Source: Trichostrongylus colubriformis | Lineage: Eukaryota > Nematoda > Chromadorea > Rhabditida > Trichostrongylidae | Length of the DNA stretch: 64,000 nucleotides | NCBI GenBank assembly: GCA_963978905.1 | Contig: OZ022261.1 | Span: 8,681,992 to 8,745,991 of the forward strand | Reading direction: 5' to 3' | Shown here: positions 43,701-58,400 of the stretch, piece after piece | How the letters are laid out: every line of letters begins with the position of its first letter | Numbering within the stretch: the first letter of the stretch is position 1 | Position numbers and translations under genes: made by a program | The notes under the pieces: model-generated | The model's input: only the letters and a program-made list of their open reading frames with translations | What the model was told of the DNA's origin: nothing | Databases searched by the model: none

Positions 43701-46700
43701 TATGAATTTTTTTTGGAAAAATTGGTGTGGGGTCAGCTCCAGAGTTGGGGTTGTCATCCCTCAAAATCAAATATCTCTTCTCTTCTGTAACGAATTCTAG
43801 AGCTGCAAAAAGCGAAAGAGAGAGGATTGTGAGCGCTTTTAAGCAGCACCATAGTAGTGCCTGTTCACGATAAATTATGAATTTTTTTTGGAAAAATTGG
43901 TCTGGGGTCAGCTCCAGAGTTGGGGTTGTCATCCCTCAAAATCAAAAATCTCTTCTCTACTGTAACGAATTATAGAGCTGCAAAAAGCGAAAGAGAGAGG
44001 ATTGTGAGCGCTTTTAAGCAATACCATAGTACTGCCTGTTCACGATAAATTCTGAATTTTTTTTTCGGAAAATTTGGTCTGGGACAGCTGCAGAGTTGGG
44101 GTTGTTATCCCTCAAAATCAAAAATCTCTTCTCTACTGTAACGAATTATAGAGCTGCAAAAAGCGAAAGAGAGAGGAATGTGAGCGCTTTTAAGCAATAC
44201 CATAGTACTGCCTGTTCACGATAAATTATGAATTTTTTTTTTGGAAAAATTGGTCTGGGGTGAGCTCCAGAGTTGGGGTTGTCATCCCTCAAAATCAAAT
44301 ATCTCTTCTCTTCTGTAACGAATTATAGAGCTGCAAAAAGCGAAAGAGAGAGGATTGTGAGCGCTTTTAAGCAATACCATAGTAGTGCCTGTTCACGATA
44401 AATTATGAATTTTTTTTTGGAAAAATTGGTCTGGGGTCAGCTCCAGAGTTGGGGTTGTCATCCCTCAAAATCAAAAATCTCTTCTCTACTGTAACGAATT
44501 CTAGAGCTGCAAAGAGCGAAAGAGAGAGGATTGTGAGCGCTTTTAAGCAATACCATAGTAGTGCCTGTTCACGATAAATTATGAATTTTTTTTGGAAAAA
44601 TTGGTGTGGGGTCAGCTCCAGAGTTGGGGTTGTCATCCCTCAAAATCAAATATCTCTTCTCTTCTGTAACGAATTCTAGAGCTGCAAAAAGCGAAAGAGA
44701 GAGGATTGTGAGCGCTTTTAAGCAGCACCATAGTAGTGCCTGTTCACGATAAATTATGAATTTTTTTTGGAAAAATTGGTCTGGGGTCAGCTCCAGAGTT
44801 GGGGTTGTCATCCCTCAAAATCAAAAATCTCTTCTCTACTGTAACGAATTATAGAGCTGCAAAAAGCGAAAGAGAGAGGATTGTGAGCGCTTTTAAGCAA
44901 TACCATAGTACTGCCTGTTCACGATAAATTCTGAATTTTTTTTCGGAAAATTTGGTCTGGGACAGCTGCAGAGTTGGGGTTGTTATCCCTCAAAATCAAA
45001 AATCTCTTCTCTACTGTAACGAATTATAGAGCTGCAAAAAGCGAAAGAGAGAGGAATGTGAGCGCTTTTAAGCAATACCATAGTACTGCCTGTTCACGAT
45101 AAATTATGAATTTTTTTTTTGGAAAAATTGGTCTGGGGTGAGCTCCAGAGTTGGGGTTGTCATCCCTCAAAATCAAATATCTCTTCTCTTCTGTAACGAA
45201 TTATAGAGCTGCAAAAAGCGAAAGAGAGAGGATTGTGAGCGCTTTTAAGCAATACCATAGTAGTGCCTGTTCACGATAAATTATGAATTTTTTTTTGGAA
45301 AAATTGGTCTGGGGTGAGCTCCAGAGTTGGGGTTGTCATCCCTCAAAATCAAAAATCTCTTCTCTACTGTAACGAATTATAGAGCTGCAAAAAGCGAAAG
45401 AGAGAGGAATGTGAGCGCTTTTAAGCAATACCATAGTTCTGCCTGTTCACGATAAATTATGAGTTTTTTTTTGGAAAAATTTGGTCTGGGGTCAGCTCCA
45501 GAGTTGGGGTTGTCATCCCTCAAAATCAAAAATCTCTTCTCTACTGTAACGAATTCTAGAGCTGCAAAGAGCGAAAGAGAGAGGATTATGAGCGCTTTTA
45601 AGCAGCACCATAGTAGTGCCTGTTCACGATAAATTATGAATTTTTTTTGGAAAAATTGGTCTGGGGTCAGCTCCAGAGTTGGGGTTGTCATCCCTCAAAA
45701 TCAAATATCTCTTCTCTACTGTAACGAATTATAGAGCTGCAAAAAGCGAAAGAGAGAGGAATGTGAGCGCTTTTAAGCAGCACCATAGTAGTGCCTGTTC
45801 ACGATAAATTATGAATTTTTTTTGGAAAATTTGGTCTGGGGTGAGCTCCAGAGTTGGGGTTGTCATCCCTCAAAATCAAAAATCTCTTCTCTACTGTAAC
45901 GAATTCTAGAGCTGCAAAGAGCGAAAGAGAGAGGATTGTGAGCGCTTTTAAGCAATACCATAGTAGTGCCTGTTCACGATAAATTATGAATTTTTTTTGG
46001 AAAAATTGGTGTGGGGTCAGCTCCAGAGTTGGGGTTGTCATCCCTCAAAATCAAATATCTCTTCTCTTCTGTAACGAATTCTAGAGCTGCAAAAAGCGAA
46101 AGAGAGAGGATTGTGAGCGCTTTTAAGCAATACCATAGTAGTGCCTGTTCACGATAAATTATGAATTTTTTTTGGAAAAATTGGTCTGGGGTCAGCTCCA
46201 GAGTTGGGGTTGTCATCCCTCAAAATCAAAAATCTCTTCTCTACTGTAACGAATTATAGAGCTGCAAAAAGCGAAAGAGAGAGGATTGTGAGCGCTTTTA
46301 AGCAATACCATAGTACTGCCTGTTCACGATAAATTCTGAATTTTTTTTCGGAAAATTTGGTCTGGGACAGCTGCAGAGTTGGGGTTGTTATCCCTCAAAA
46401 TCAAAAATCTCTTCTCTACTGTAACGAATTATAGAGCTGCAAAAAGCGAAAGAGAGAGGAATGTGAGCGCTTTTAAGCAATACCATAGTACTGCCTGTTC
46501 ACGATAAATTATGAATTTTTTTTTTGGAAAAATTGGTCTGGGGTGAGCTCCAGAGTTGGGGTTGTCATCCCTCAAAATCAAATATCTCTTCTCTACTGTA
46601 ACGAATTCTAGAGCTGCAAAAAGCGAAAGAGAGAGGATTGTGAGCGCTTTTAAGCAATACCATAGTAGTGCCTGTTCACGATACATTATGATTTTTTTTG

Positions 46701-47458
46701 GAAAAATTGGTCTGGGGTCAGCTCCAGAGTTGGGGTTGTCATCCCTCAAAATCAAATATCTCTTCTCTTCTGTAACGAATTATAGAGCTGCAAAAAGCGA
46801 AAGAGAGAGGATTGTGAGCGCTTTTAAGCAATACCATAGTAGTGCCTGTTCACGATAAATTATGAATTTTTTTTTGGAAAAATTGGTCTGGGGTGAGCTC
46901 TAGAGTTGGGGTTGTCATCCCTCAAAATCAAAAATCTCTTCTCTACTGTAACGAATTATAGAGCTGCAAAAAGCGAAAGAGAGAGGAATGTGAGCGCTTT
47001 TTAGCAATACCATAGTACTGCCTGTTCACGATAAATTATGAGTTTTTTTTTGGAAAAATTTGGTCTGGGGTCAGCTCCAGAGTTGGGGTTGTCATCCCTC
47101 AAAATCAAAAATCTCTTCTCTACTGTAACGAATTATAGAGCTGCAAAAAGCGAAAGAGAGAGGATTGTGAGCGCTTTTAAGCAATACCATAGTAGTGCCT
47201 GTTCACGATAAATTATGAATTTTTTTTTTGGAAAAATTGGTCTGGGGTGAGCTCCAGAGTTGGGGTTGTCATCCCTCAAAATCAAAAATCTCTTCTCTAC
47301 TGTAACGAATTCTAGAGCTGCAAAGAGCGAAAGAGAGAGGATTGTGAGCGCTTTTAAGCAGCACCATAGTAGTGCCTGTTCACGATAAATTATGAATTTT
47401 TTTTTGGAAAATTTGGTCTGGGGTCAGCTCCAGAGTTGGGGTTGTCATCCCTCAAAAT
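40755..47458 (+). repeat. Higher-order satellite unit, copy 2
   Basis: Tandem copy of 34075-40780 at +6,680 bp; the markers fall at 42499, 44080, 44959, 46364, 41041 and 41802. No difference was seen in the stretches compared by eye. The match ends near 47458, where copy 2 goes directly from an AAAGAGCG monomer to the ATATATCTC/AAAAGGGG monomer and skips the GCGGCAAA monomer. Confidence 0.9.
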
Positions 47459-49265
47459 CATATATCTCTTCTCTACTGTAACGAATTATAGAGCTGCAAA
47501 AGGGGAAAGAGAGAGGATTATGAGCGCTTTTAAGCAGCACCATAGTAGTGCCTGTTCACGATAAATTATGAATTTTTTTTGGAAAAATTGGTCTGGGGTC
47601 AGCTCCAGAGTTGGGGTTGTCATCACTCAAAATCAAATATCTCTTCTCTTCTGTAACGAATTCTAGAGCTGCAAAAAGCGAAAGAGAGAGGATTGTGAGC
47701 GCTTTTAAGCAATACCATAGTAGTGCCTGTTCACGATAAATTATGAATTTTTTTTTGGAAAAATTGGTCTGGGGTCAGCTCCAGAGTTGGGGTTGTCATC
47801 CCTCAAAATCAAATATCTCTTCTCTACTGTAACGAATTATAGAGCTGCAAAAAGCGAAAGAGAGAGGATTGTGAGCGCTTTTAAGCAATACCATAGTACT
47901 GCCTGTTCACGATAAATTCTGAATTTTTTTTCGGAAAATTTGGTCTGGGACAGCTGCAGAGTTGGGGTTGTTATCCCTCAAAATCAAAAATCTCTTCTCT
48001 ACTGTAACGAATTATAGAGCTGCAAAAAGCGAAAGAGAGAGGAATGTGAGCGCTTTTAAGCAATACCATAGTACTGCCTGTTCACGATACATTATGATTT
48101 TTTTTGGAAAAATTGGTCTGGGGTCAGCTCCAGAGTTGGGGTTGTCATCCCTCAAAATCAAATATCTCTTCTCTTCTGTAACGAATTCTAGAGCTGCAAA
48201 AAGCGAAAGAGAGAGGATTGTGAGCGCTTTTAAGCAATACCATAGTAGTGCCTGTTCACGATAAATTATGAATTTTTTTTTGGAAAAATTGGTCTGGGGT
48301 GAGCTCCAGAGTTGGGGTTGTCATCCCTCAAAATCAAAAATCTCTTCTCTACTGTAACGAATTATAGAGCTGCAAAAAGCGAAAGAGAGAGGAATGTGAG
48401 CGCTTTTAAGCAATACCATAGTTCTGCCTGTTCACGATAAATTATGAGTTTTTTTTTGGAAAAATTTGGTCTGGGGTCAGCTCCAGAGTTGGGGTTGTCA
48501 TCCCTCAAAATCAAAAATCTCTTCTCTACTGTAACGAATTCTAGAGCTGCAAAGAGCGAAAGAGAGAGGATTATGAGCGCTTTTAAGCAGCACCATAGTA
48601 GTGCCTGTTCACGATAAATTATGAATTTTTTTTGGAAAAATTGGTCTGGGGTCAGCTCCAGAGTTGGGGTTGTCATCCCTCAAAATCAAATATCTCTTCT
48701 CTTCTGTAACGAATTCTAGAGCTGCAAAAAGCGAAAGAGAGAGGATTGTGAGCGCTTTTAAGCAGCACCATAGTAGTGCCTGTTCACGATAAATTATGAA
48801 TTTTTTTTGGAAAAATTGGTCTGGGGTCAGCTCCAGAGTTGGGGTTGTCATCCCTCAAAATCAAATATCTCTTCTCTTCTGTAACGAATTCTAGAGCTGC
48901 AAAAAGCGAAAGAGAGAGGATTGTGAGCGCTTTTAAGCAATACCATAGTAGTGCCTGTTCACGATAAATTATGAATTTTTTTTTGGAAAAATTGGTCTGG
49001 GGTGAGCTCCAGAGTTGGGGTTGTCATCCCTCAAAATCAAAAATCTCTTCTCTACTGTAACGAATTATAGAGCTGCAAAAAGCGAAAGAGAGAGGAATGT
49101 GAGCGCTTTTTAGCAATACCATAGTACTGCCTGTTCACGATAAATTATGAGTTTTTTTTTGGAAAAATTTGGTCTGGGGTCAGCTCCAGAGTTGGGGTTG
49201 TCATCCCTCAAAATCAAAAATCTCTTCTCTACTGTAACGAATTATAGAGCTGCAAAAAGCGAAAG
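46080..49265 (+). repeat. Satellite block duplicated at +5,453 bp
   Basis: This block of about 3.2 kb matches about 51533-54718 at a constant offset of 5,453 bp (31 monomers). GGGACAG markers at 46364 and 47946 pair with 51817 and 53399. The match fails upstream of 46080 and downstream of 49265. Confidence 0.85.
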
Positions 49266-50249
49266 AGAGAGGAATGTGAGCGCTTTTAAGCAATACCATA
49301 GTTCTGCCTGTTCACGATAAATTATGAGTTTTTTTTTGGAAAAATTTGGTCTGGGGTCAGCTCCAGAGTTGGGGTTGTCATCCCTCAAAATCAAAAATCT
49401 CTTCTCTACTGTAACGAATTCTAGAGCTGCAAAGAGCGAAAGAGAGAGGATTATGAGCGCTTTTAAGCAGCACCATAGTAGTGCCTGTTCACGATAAATT
49501 ATGAATTTTTTTTGGAAAAATTGGTCTGGGGTCAGCTCCAGAGTTGGGGTTGTCATCCCTCAAAATCAAATATCTCTTCTCTTCTGTAACGAATTCTAGA
49601 GCTGCAAAAAGCGAAAGAGAGAGGATTATGAGCGCTTTTAAGCAGCACCATAGTAGTGCCTGTTCACGATAAATTATGAATTTTTTTTGGAAAAATTGGT
49701 CTGGGGTCAGCTCCAGAGTTGGGGTTGTCATCCCTCAAAATCAAATATCTCTTCTCTTCTGTAACGAATTCTAGAGCTGCAAAAAGCGAAAGAGAGAGGA
49801 TTGTGAGCGCTTTTAAGCAGCACCATAGTAGTGCCTGTTCACGATAAATTATGAATTTTTTTTGGAAAAATTGGTCTGGGGTCAGCTCCAGAGTTGGGGT
49901 TGTCATCCCTCAAAATCAAATATCTCTTCTCTTCTGTAACGAATTCTAGAGCTGCAAAAAGCGAAAGAGAGAGGATTGTGAGCGCTTTTAAGCAATACCA
50001 TAGTAGTGCCTGTTCACGATAAATTATGAATTTTTTTTTGGAAAAATTGGTCTGGGGTGAGCTCCAGAGTTGGGGTTGTCATCCCTCAAAATCAAAAATC
50101 TCTTCTCTACTGTAACGAATTATAGAGCTGCAAAAAGCGAAAGAGAGAGGAATGTGAGCGCTTTTTAGCAATACCATAGTACTGCCTGTTCACGATAAAT
50201 TATGAGTTTTTTTTTGGAAAAATTTGGTCTGGGGTCAGCTCCAGAGTTG

Positions 50250-53200
50250 GGGTTGTCATCCCTCAAAATCAAATATCTCTTCTCTTCTGTAACGAATTCT
50301 AGAGCTGCAAAAAGCGAAAGAGAGAGGATTGTGAGCGCTTTTAAGCAATACCATAGTAGTGCCTGTTCACGATAAATTATGAATTTTTTTTTGGAAAAAT
50401 TGGTCTGGGGTGAGCTCCAGAGTTGGGGTTGTCATCCCTCAAAATCAAAAATCTCTTCTCTACTGTAACGAATTATAGAGCTGCAAAAAGCGAAAGAGAG
50501 AGGAATGTGAGCGCTTTTTAGCAATACCATAGTACTGCCTGTTCACGATAAATTATGAGTTTTTTTTTGGAAAAATTTGGTCTGGGGTCAGCTCCAGAGT
50601 TGGGGTTGTCATCCCTCAAAATCAAAAATCTCTTCTCTACTGTAACGAATTATAGAGCTGCAAAAAGCGAAAGAGAGAGGATTGTGAGCGCTTTTAAGCA
50701 ATACCATAGTAGTGCCTGTTCACGATAAATTATGAATTTTTTTTTTGGAAAAATTGGTCTGGGGTGAGCTCCAGAGTTGGGGTTGTCATCCCTCAAAATC
50801 AAAAATCTCTTCTCTACTGTAACGAATTATAGAGCTGCAAAAAGCGAAAGAGAGAGGAATGTGAGCGCTTTTAAGCAATACCATAGTACTGCCTGTTCAC
50901 GATAAATTATGAATTTTTTTTTTGGAAAAATTGGTCTGGGGTGAGCTCCAGAGTTGGGGTTGTCATCCCTCAAAATCAAAAATCTCTTCTCTGCTGTAAC
51001 GAATTATAGAGCGGCAAAAAGCGAAAGAGAGAGGATTGTGAGCGCTTTTAAGCAGTACCATAGCAGTGCCTGTTCACGATAAATTATGAATTTTTTTTTT
51101 GGAAAATTTGGTCTGGGGTCAGCTCCAGAGTTGGGGTTGTCATCCCTCAAAATCATATATCTCTTCTCTACTGTAACGAATTATAGAGCTGCAAAAGGGG
51201 AAAGAGAGAGGATTATGAGCGCTTTTAAGCAGCACCATAGTAGTGCCTGTTCACGATAAATTATGAATTTTTTTTGGAAAAATTGGTCTGGGGTCAGCTC
51301 CAGAGTTGGGGTTGTCATCACTCAAAATCAAATATCTCTTCTCTTCTGTAACGAATTCTAGAGCTGCAAAAAGCGAAAGAGAGAGGATTGTGAGCGCTTT
51401 TAAGCAATACCATAGTAGTGCCTGTTCACGATAAATTATGAATTTTTTTTTGGAAAAATTGGTCTGGGGTCAGCTCCAGAGTTGGGGTTGTCATCCCTCA
51501 AAATCAAAAATCTCTTCTCTACTGTAACGAATTATAGAGCTGCAAAAAGCGAAAGAGAGAGGATTGTGAGCGCTTTTAAGCAATACCATAGTAGTGCCTG
51601 TTCACGATAAATTATGAATTTTTTTTGGAAAAATTGGTCTGGGGTCAGCTCCAGAGTTGGGGTTGTCATCCCTCAAAATCAAAAATCTCTTCTCTACTGT
51701 AACGAATTATAGAGCTGCAAAAAGCGAAAGAGAGAGGATTGTGAGCGCTTTTAAGCAATACCATAGTACTGCCTGTTCACGATAAATTCTGAATTTTTTT
51801 TCGGAAAATTTGGTCTGGGACAGCTGCAGAGTTGGGGTTGTTATCCCTCAAAATCAAAAATCTCTTCTCTACTGTAACGAATTATAGAGCTGCAAAAAGC
51901 GAAAGAGAGAGGAATGTGAGCGCTTTTAAGCAATACCATAGTACTGCCTGTTCACGATAAATTATGAATTTTTTTTTTGGAAAAATTGGTCTGGGGTGAG
52001 CTCCAGAGTTGGGGTTGTCATCCCTCAAAATCAAATATCTCTTCTCTACTGTAACGAATTCTAGAGCTGCAAAAAGCGAAAGAGAGAGGATTGTGAGCGC
52101 TTTTAAGCAATACCATAGTAGTGCCTGTTCACGATACATTATGATTTTTTTTGGAAAAATTGGTCTGGGGTCAGCTCCAGAGTTGGGGTTGTCATCCCTC
52201 AAAATCAAATATCTCTTCTCTTCTGTAACGAATTATAGAGCTGCAAAAAGCGAAAGAGAGAGGATTGTGAGCGCTTTTAAGCAATACCATAGTAGTGCCT
52301 GTTCACGATAAATTATGAATTTTTTTTTGGAAAAATTGGTCTGGGGTGAGCTCTAGAGTTGGGGTTGTCATCCCTCAAAATCAAAAATCTCTTCTCTACT
52401 GTAACGAATTATAGAGCTGCAAAAAGCGAAAGAGAGAGGAATGTGAGCGCTTTTTAGCAATACCATAGTACTGCCTGTTCACGATAAATTATGAGTTTTT
52501 TTTTGGAAAAATTTGGTCTGGGGTCAGCTCCAGAGTTGGGGTTGTCATCCCTCAAAATCAAAAATCTCTTCTCTACTGTAACGAATTATAGAGCTGCAAA
52601 AAGCGAAAGAGAGAGGATTGTGAGCGCTTTTAAGCAATACCATAGTAGTGCCTGTTCACGATAAATTATGAATTTTTTTTTTGGAAAAATTGGTCTGGGG
52701 TGAGCTCCAGAGTTGGGGTTGTCATCCCTCAAAATCAAAAATCTCTTCTCTACTGTAACGAATTCTAGAGCTGCAAAGAGCGAAAGAGAGAGGATTGTGA
52801 GCGCTTTTAAGCAGCACCATAGTAGTGCCTGTTCACGATAAATTATGAATTTTTTTTTGGAAAATTTGGTCTGGGGTCAGCTCCAGAGTTGGGGTTGTCA
52901 TCCCTCAAAATCATATATCTCTTCTCTACTGTAACGAATTATAGAGCTGCAAAAGGGGAAAGAGAGAGGATTATGAGCGCTTTTAAGCAGCACCATAGTA
53001 GTGCCTGTTCACGATAAATTATGAATTTTTTTTGGAAAAATTGGTCTGGGGTCAGCTCCAGAGTTGGGGTTGTCATCACTCAAAATCAAATATCTCTTCT
53101 CTTCTGTAACGAATTCTAGAGCTGCAAAAAGCGAAAGAGAGAGGATTGTGAGCGCTTTTAAGCAATACCATAGTAGTGCCTGTTCACGATAAATTATGAA

Positions 53201-54395
53201 TTTTTTTTTGGAAAAATTGGTCTGGGGTCAGCTCCAGAGTTGGGGTTGTCATCCCTCAAAATCAAATATCTCTTCTCTACTGTAACGAATTATAGAGCTG
53301 CAAAAAGCGAAAGAGAGAGGATTGTGAGCGCTTTTAAGCAATACCATAGTACTGCCTGTTCACGATAAATTCTGAATTTTTTTTCGGAAAATTTGGTCTG
53401 GGACAGCTGCAGAGTTGGGGTTGTTATCCCTCAAAATCAAAAATCTCTTCTCTACTGTAACGAATTATAGAGCTGCAAAAAGCGAAAGAGAGAGGAATGT
53501 GAGCGCTTTTAAGCAATACCATAGTACTGCCTGTTCACGATACATTATGATTTTTTTTGGAAAAATTGGTCTGGGGTCAGCTCCAGAGTTGGGGTTGTCA
53601 TCCCTCAAAATCAAATATCTCTTCTCTTCTGTAACGAATTCTAGAGCTGCAAAAAGCGAAAGAGAGAGGATTGTGAGCGCTTTTAAGCAATACCATAGTA
53701 GTGCCTGTTCACGATAAATTATGAATTTTTTTTTGGAAAAATTGGTCTGGGGTGAGCTCCAGAGTTGGGGTTGTCATCCCTCAAAATCAAAAATCTCTTC
53801 TCTACTGTAACGAATTATAGAGCTGCAAAAAGCGAAAGAGAGAGGAATGTGAGCGCTTTTAAGCAATACCATAGTTCTGCCTGTTCACGATAAATTATGA
53901 GTTTTTTTTTGGAAAAATTTGGTCTGGGGTCAGCTCCAGAGTTGGGGTTGTCATCCCTCAAAATCAAAAATCTCTTCTCTACTGTAACGAATTCTAGAGC
54001 TGCAAAGAGCGAAAGAGAGAGGATTATGAGCGCTTTTAAGCAGCACCATAGTAGTGCCTGTTCACGATAAATTATGAATTTTTTTTGGAAAAATTGGTCT
54101 GGGGTCAGCTCCAGAGTTGGGGTTGTCATCCCTCAAAATCAAATATCTCTTCTCTTCTGTAACGAATTCTAGAGCTGCAAAAAGCGAAAGAGAGAGGATT
54201 GTGAGCGCTTTTAAGCAGCACCATAGTAGTGCCTGTTCACGATAAATTATGAATTTTTTTTGGAAAAATTGGTCTGGGGTCAGCTCCAGAGTTGGGGTTG
54301 TCATCCCTCAAAATCAAATATCTCTTCTCTTCTGTAACGAATTCTAGAGCTGCAAAAAGCGAAAGAGAGAGGATTGTGAGCGCTTTTAAGCAATA
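50250..54395 (+). repeat. Satellite block duplicated at +6,683 bp
   Basis: A block of about 4.1 kb matches about 56933-61078 at +6,683 bp (38 monomers, 3 bp longer than the 6,680 unit). Markers at 51817 and 53399 pair with 58500 and 60082. Confidence 0.85.
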
Positions 54396-55490
54396 CCATA
54401 GTAGTGCCTGTTCACGATAAATTATGAATTTTTTTTTGGAAAAATTGGTCTGGGGTGAGCTCCAGAGTTGGGGTTGTCATCCCTCAAAATCAAAAATCTC
54501 TTCTCTACTGTAACGAATTATAGAGCTGCAAAAAGCGAAAGAGAGAGGAATGTGAGCGCTTTTTAGCAATACCATAGTACTGCCTGTTCACGATAAATTA
54601 TGAGTTTTTTTTTGGAAAAATTTGGTCTGGGGTCAGCTCCAGAGTTGGGGTTGTCATCCCTCAAAATCAAAAATCTCTTCTCTACTGTAACGAATTATAG
54701 AGCTGCAAAAAGCGAAAGAGAGAGGATTGTGAGCGCTTTTAAGCAATACCATAGTAGTGCCTGTTCACGATAAATTATGAATTTTTTTTTTGGAAAAATT
54801 GGTCTGGGGTGAGCTCCAGAGTTGGGGTTGTCATCCCTCAAAATCAAAAATCTCTTCTCTACTGTAACGAATTATAGAGCTGCAAAAAGCGAAAGAGAGA
54901 GGAATGTGAGCGCTTTTAAGCAATACCATAGTACTGCCTGTTCACGATAAATTATGAATTTTTTTTTTGGAAAAATTGGTCTGGGGTGAGCTCCAGAGTT
55001 GGGGTTGTCATCCCTCAAAATCAAAAATCTCTTCTCTGCTGTAACGAATTATAGAGCGGCAAAAAGCGAAAGAGAGAGGATTGTGAGCGCTTTTAAGCAG
55101 TACCATAGCAGTGCCTGTTCACGATAAATTATGAATTTTTTTTTTGGAAAATTTGGTCTGGGGTCAGCTCCAGAGTTGGGGTTGTCATCCCTCAAAATCA
55201 TATATCTCTTCTCTACTGTAACGAATTATAGAGCTGCAAAAGGGGAAAGAGAGAGGATTATGAGCGCTTTTAAGCAGCACCATAGTAGTGCCTGTTCACG
55301 ATAAATTATGAATTTTTTTTGGAAAAATTGGTCTGGGGTCAGCTCCAGAGTTGGGGTTGTCATCACTCAAAATCAAATATCTCTTCTCTTCTGTAACGAA
55401 TTCTAGAGCTGCAAAAAGCGAAAGAGAGAGGATTGTGAGCGCTTTTAAGCAATACCATAGTAGTGCCTGTTCACGATAAATTATGAATTT
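53150..55490 (+). repeat. Satellite block duplicated at +2,638 bp
   Basis: About 2.3 kb here matches about 55790-58125 at +2,638 bp (15 monomers), nearly a head-to-tail duplication. The marker at 53399 pairs with 56037, and the GCGGCAAA/AAAAGGGG pair at 55.06/55.24 kb pairs with 57.70/57.88 kb. Confidence 0.85.
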
Positions 55491-58400
55491 TTTTTTTGGA
55501 AAAATTGGTCTGGGGTCAGCTCCAGAGTTGGGGTTGTCATCCCTCAAAATCAAATATCTCTTCTCTACTGTAACGAATTCTAGAGCTGCAAAAAGCGAAA
55601 GAGAGAGGATTGTGAGCGCTTTTAAGCAATACCATAGTAGTGCCTGTTCACGATACATTATGATTTTTTTTGGAAAAATTGGTCTGGGGTCAGCTCCAGA
55701 GTTGGGGTTGTCATCCCTCAAAATCAAATATCTCTTCTCTTCTGTAACGAATTCTAGAGCTGCAAAAAGCGAAAGAGAGAGGATTGTGAGCGCTTTTAAG
55801 CAATACCATAGTAGTGCCTGTTCACGATAAATTATGAATTTTTTTTTGGAAAAATTGGTCTGGGGTCAGCTCCAGAGTTGGGGTTGTCATCCCTCAAAAT
55901 CAAATATCTCTTCTCTACTGTAACGAATTATAGAGCTGCAAAAAGCGAAAGAGAGAGGATTGTGAGCGCTTTTAAGCAATACCATAGTACTGCCTGTTCA
56001 CGATAAATTCTGAATTTTTTTTCGGAAAATTTGGTCTGGGACAGCTGCAGAGTTGGGGTTGTTATCCCTCAAAATCAAAAATCTCTTCTCTACTGTAACG
56101 AATTATAGAGCTGCAAAAAGCGAAAGAGAGAGGAATGTGAGCGCTTTTAAGCAATACCATAGTACTGCCTGTTCACGATACATTATGATTTTTTTTGGAA
56201 AAATTGGTCTGGGGTCAGCTCCAGAGTTGGGGTTGTCATCCCTCAAAATCAAATATCTCTTCTCTTCTGTAACGAATTCTAGAGCTGCAAAAAGCGAAAG
56301 AGAGAGGATTGTGAGCGCTTTTAAGCAATACCATAGTAGTGCCTGTTCACGATAAATTATGAATTTTTTTTTGGAAAAATTGGTCTGGGGTGAGCTCCAG
56401 AGTTGGGGTTGTCATCCCTCAAAATCAAAAATCTCTTCTCTACTGTAACGAATTATAGAGCTGCAAAAAGCGAAAGAGAGAGGAATGTGAGCGCTTTTAA
56501 GCAATACCATAGTTCTGCCTGTTCACGATAAATTATGAGTTTTTTTTTGGAAAAATTTGGTCTGGGGTCAGCTCCAGAGTTGGGGTTGTCATCCCTCAAA
56601 ATCAAAAATCTCTTCTCTACTGTAACGAATTCTAGAGCTGCAAAGAGCGAAAGAGAGAGGATTATGAGCGCTTTTAAGCAGCACCATAGTAGTGCCTGTT
56701 CACGATAAATTATGAATTTTTTTTGGAAAAATTGGTCTGGGGTCAGCTCCAGAGTTGGGGTTGTCATCCCTCAAAATCAAATATCTCTTCTCTTCTGTAA
56801 CGAATTCTAGAGCTGCAAAAAGCGAAAGAGAGAGGATTGTGAGCGCTTTTAAGCAGCACCATAGTAGTGCCTGTTCACGATAAATTATGAATTTTTTTTG
56901 GAAAAATTGGTCTGGGGTCAGCTCCAGAGTTGGGGTTGTCATCCCTCAAAATCAAATATCTCTTCTCTTCTGTAACGAATTCTAGAGCTGCAAAAAGCGA
57001 AAGAGAGAGGATTGTGAGCGCTTTTAAGCAATACCATAGTAGTGCCTGTTCACGATAAATTATGAATTTTTTTTTGGAAAAATTGGTCTGGGGTGAGCTC
57101 CAGAGTTGGGGTTGTCATCCCTCAAAATCAAAAATCTCTTCTCTACTGTAACGAATTATAGAGCTGCAAAAAGCGAAAGAGAGAGGAATGTGAGCGCTTT
57201 TTAGCAATACCATAGTACTGCCTGTTCACGATAAATTATGAGTTTTTTTTTGGAAAAATTTGGTCTGGGGTCAGCTCCAGAGTTGGGGTTGTCATCCCTC
57301 AAAATCAAAAATCTCTTCTCTACTGTAACGAATTATAGAGCTGCAAAAAGCGAAAGAGAGAGGATTGTGAGCGCTTTTAAGCAATACCATAGTAGTGCCT
57401 GTTCACGATAAATTATGAATTTTTTTTTTGGAAAAATTGGTCTGGGGTGAGCTCCAGAGTTGGGGTTGTCATCCCTCAAAATCAAAAATCTCTTCTCTAC
57501 TGTAACGAATTATAGAGCTGCAAAAAGCGAAAGAGAGAGGAATGTGAGCGCTTTTAAGCAATACCATAGTACTGCCTGTTCACGATAAATTATGAATTTT
57601 TTTTTTGGAAAAATTGGTCTGGGGTGAGCTCCAGAGTTGGGGTTGTCATCCCTCAAAATCAAAAATCTCTTCTCTGCTGTAACGAATTATAGAGCGGCAA
57701 AAAGCGAAAGAGAGAGGATTGTGAGCGCTTTTAAGCAGTACCATAGCAGTGCCTGTTCACGATAAATTATGAATTTTTTTTTTGGAAAATTTGGTCTGGG
57801 GTCAGCTCCAGAGTTGGGGTTGTCATCCCTCAAAATCATATATCTCTTCTCTACTGTAACGAATTATAGAGCTGCAAAAGGGGAAAGAGAGAGGATTATG
57901 AGCGCTTTTAAGCAGCACCATAGTAGTGCCTGTTCACGATAAATTATGAATTTTTTTTGGAAAAATTGGTCTGGGGTCAGCTCCAGAGTTGGGGTTGTCA
58001 TCACTCAAAATCAAATATCTCTTCTCTTCTGTAACGAATTCTAGAGCTGCAAAAAGCGAAAGAGAGAGGATTGTGAGCGCTTTTAAGCAATACCATAGTA
58101 GTGCCTGTTCACGATAAATTATGAATTTTTTTTTGGAAAAATTGGTCTGGGGTCAGCTCCAGAGTTGGGGTTGTCATCCCTCAAAATCAAAAATCTCTTC
58201 TCTACTGTAACGAATTATAGAGCTGCAAAAAGCGAAAGAGAGAGGATTGTGAGCGCTTTTAAGCAATACCATAGTAGTGCCTGTTCACGATAAATTATGA
58301 ATTTTTTTTGGAAAAATTGGTCTGGGGTCAGCTCCAGAGTTGGGGTTGTCATCCCTCAAAATCAAAAATCTCTTCTCTACTGTAACGAATTATAGAGCTG

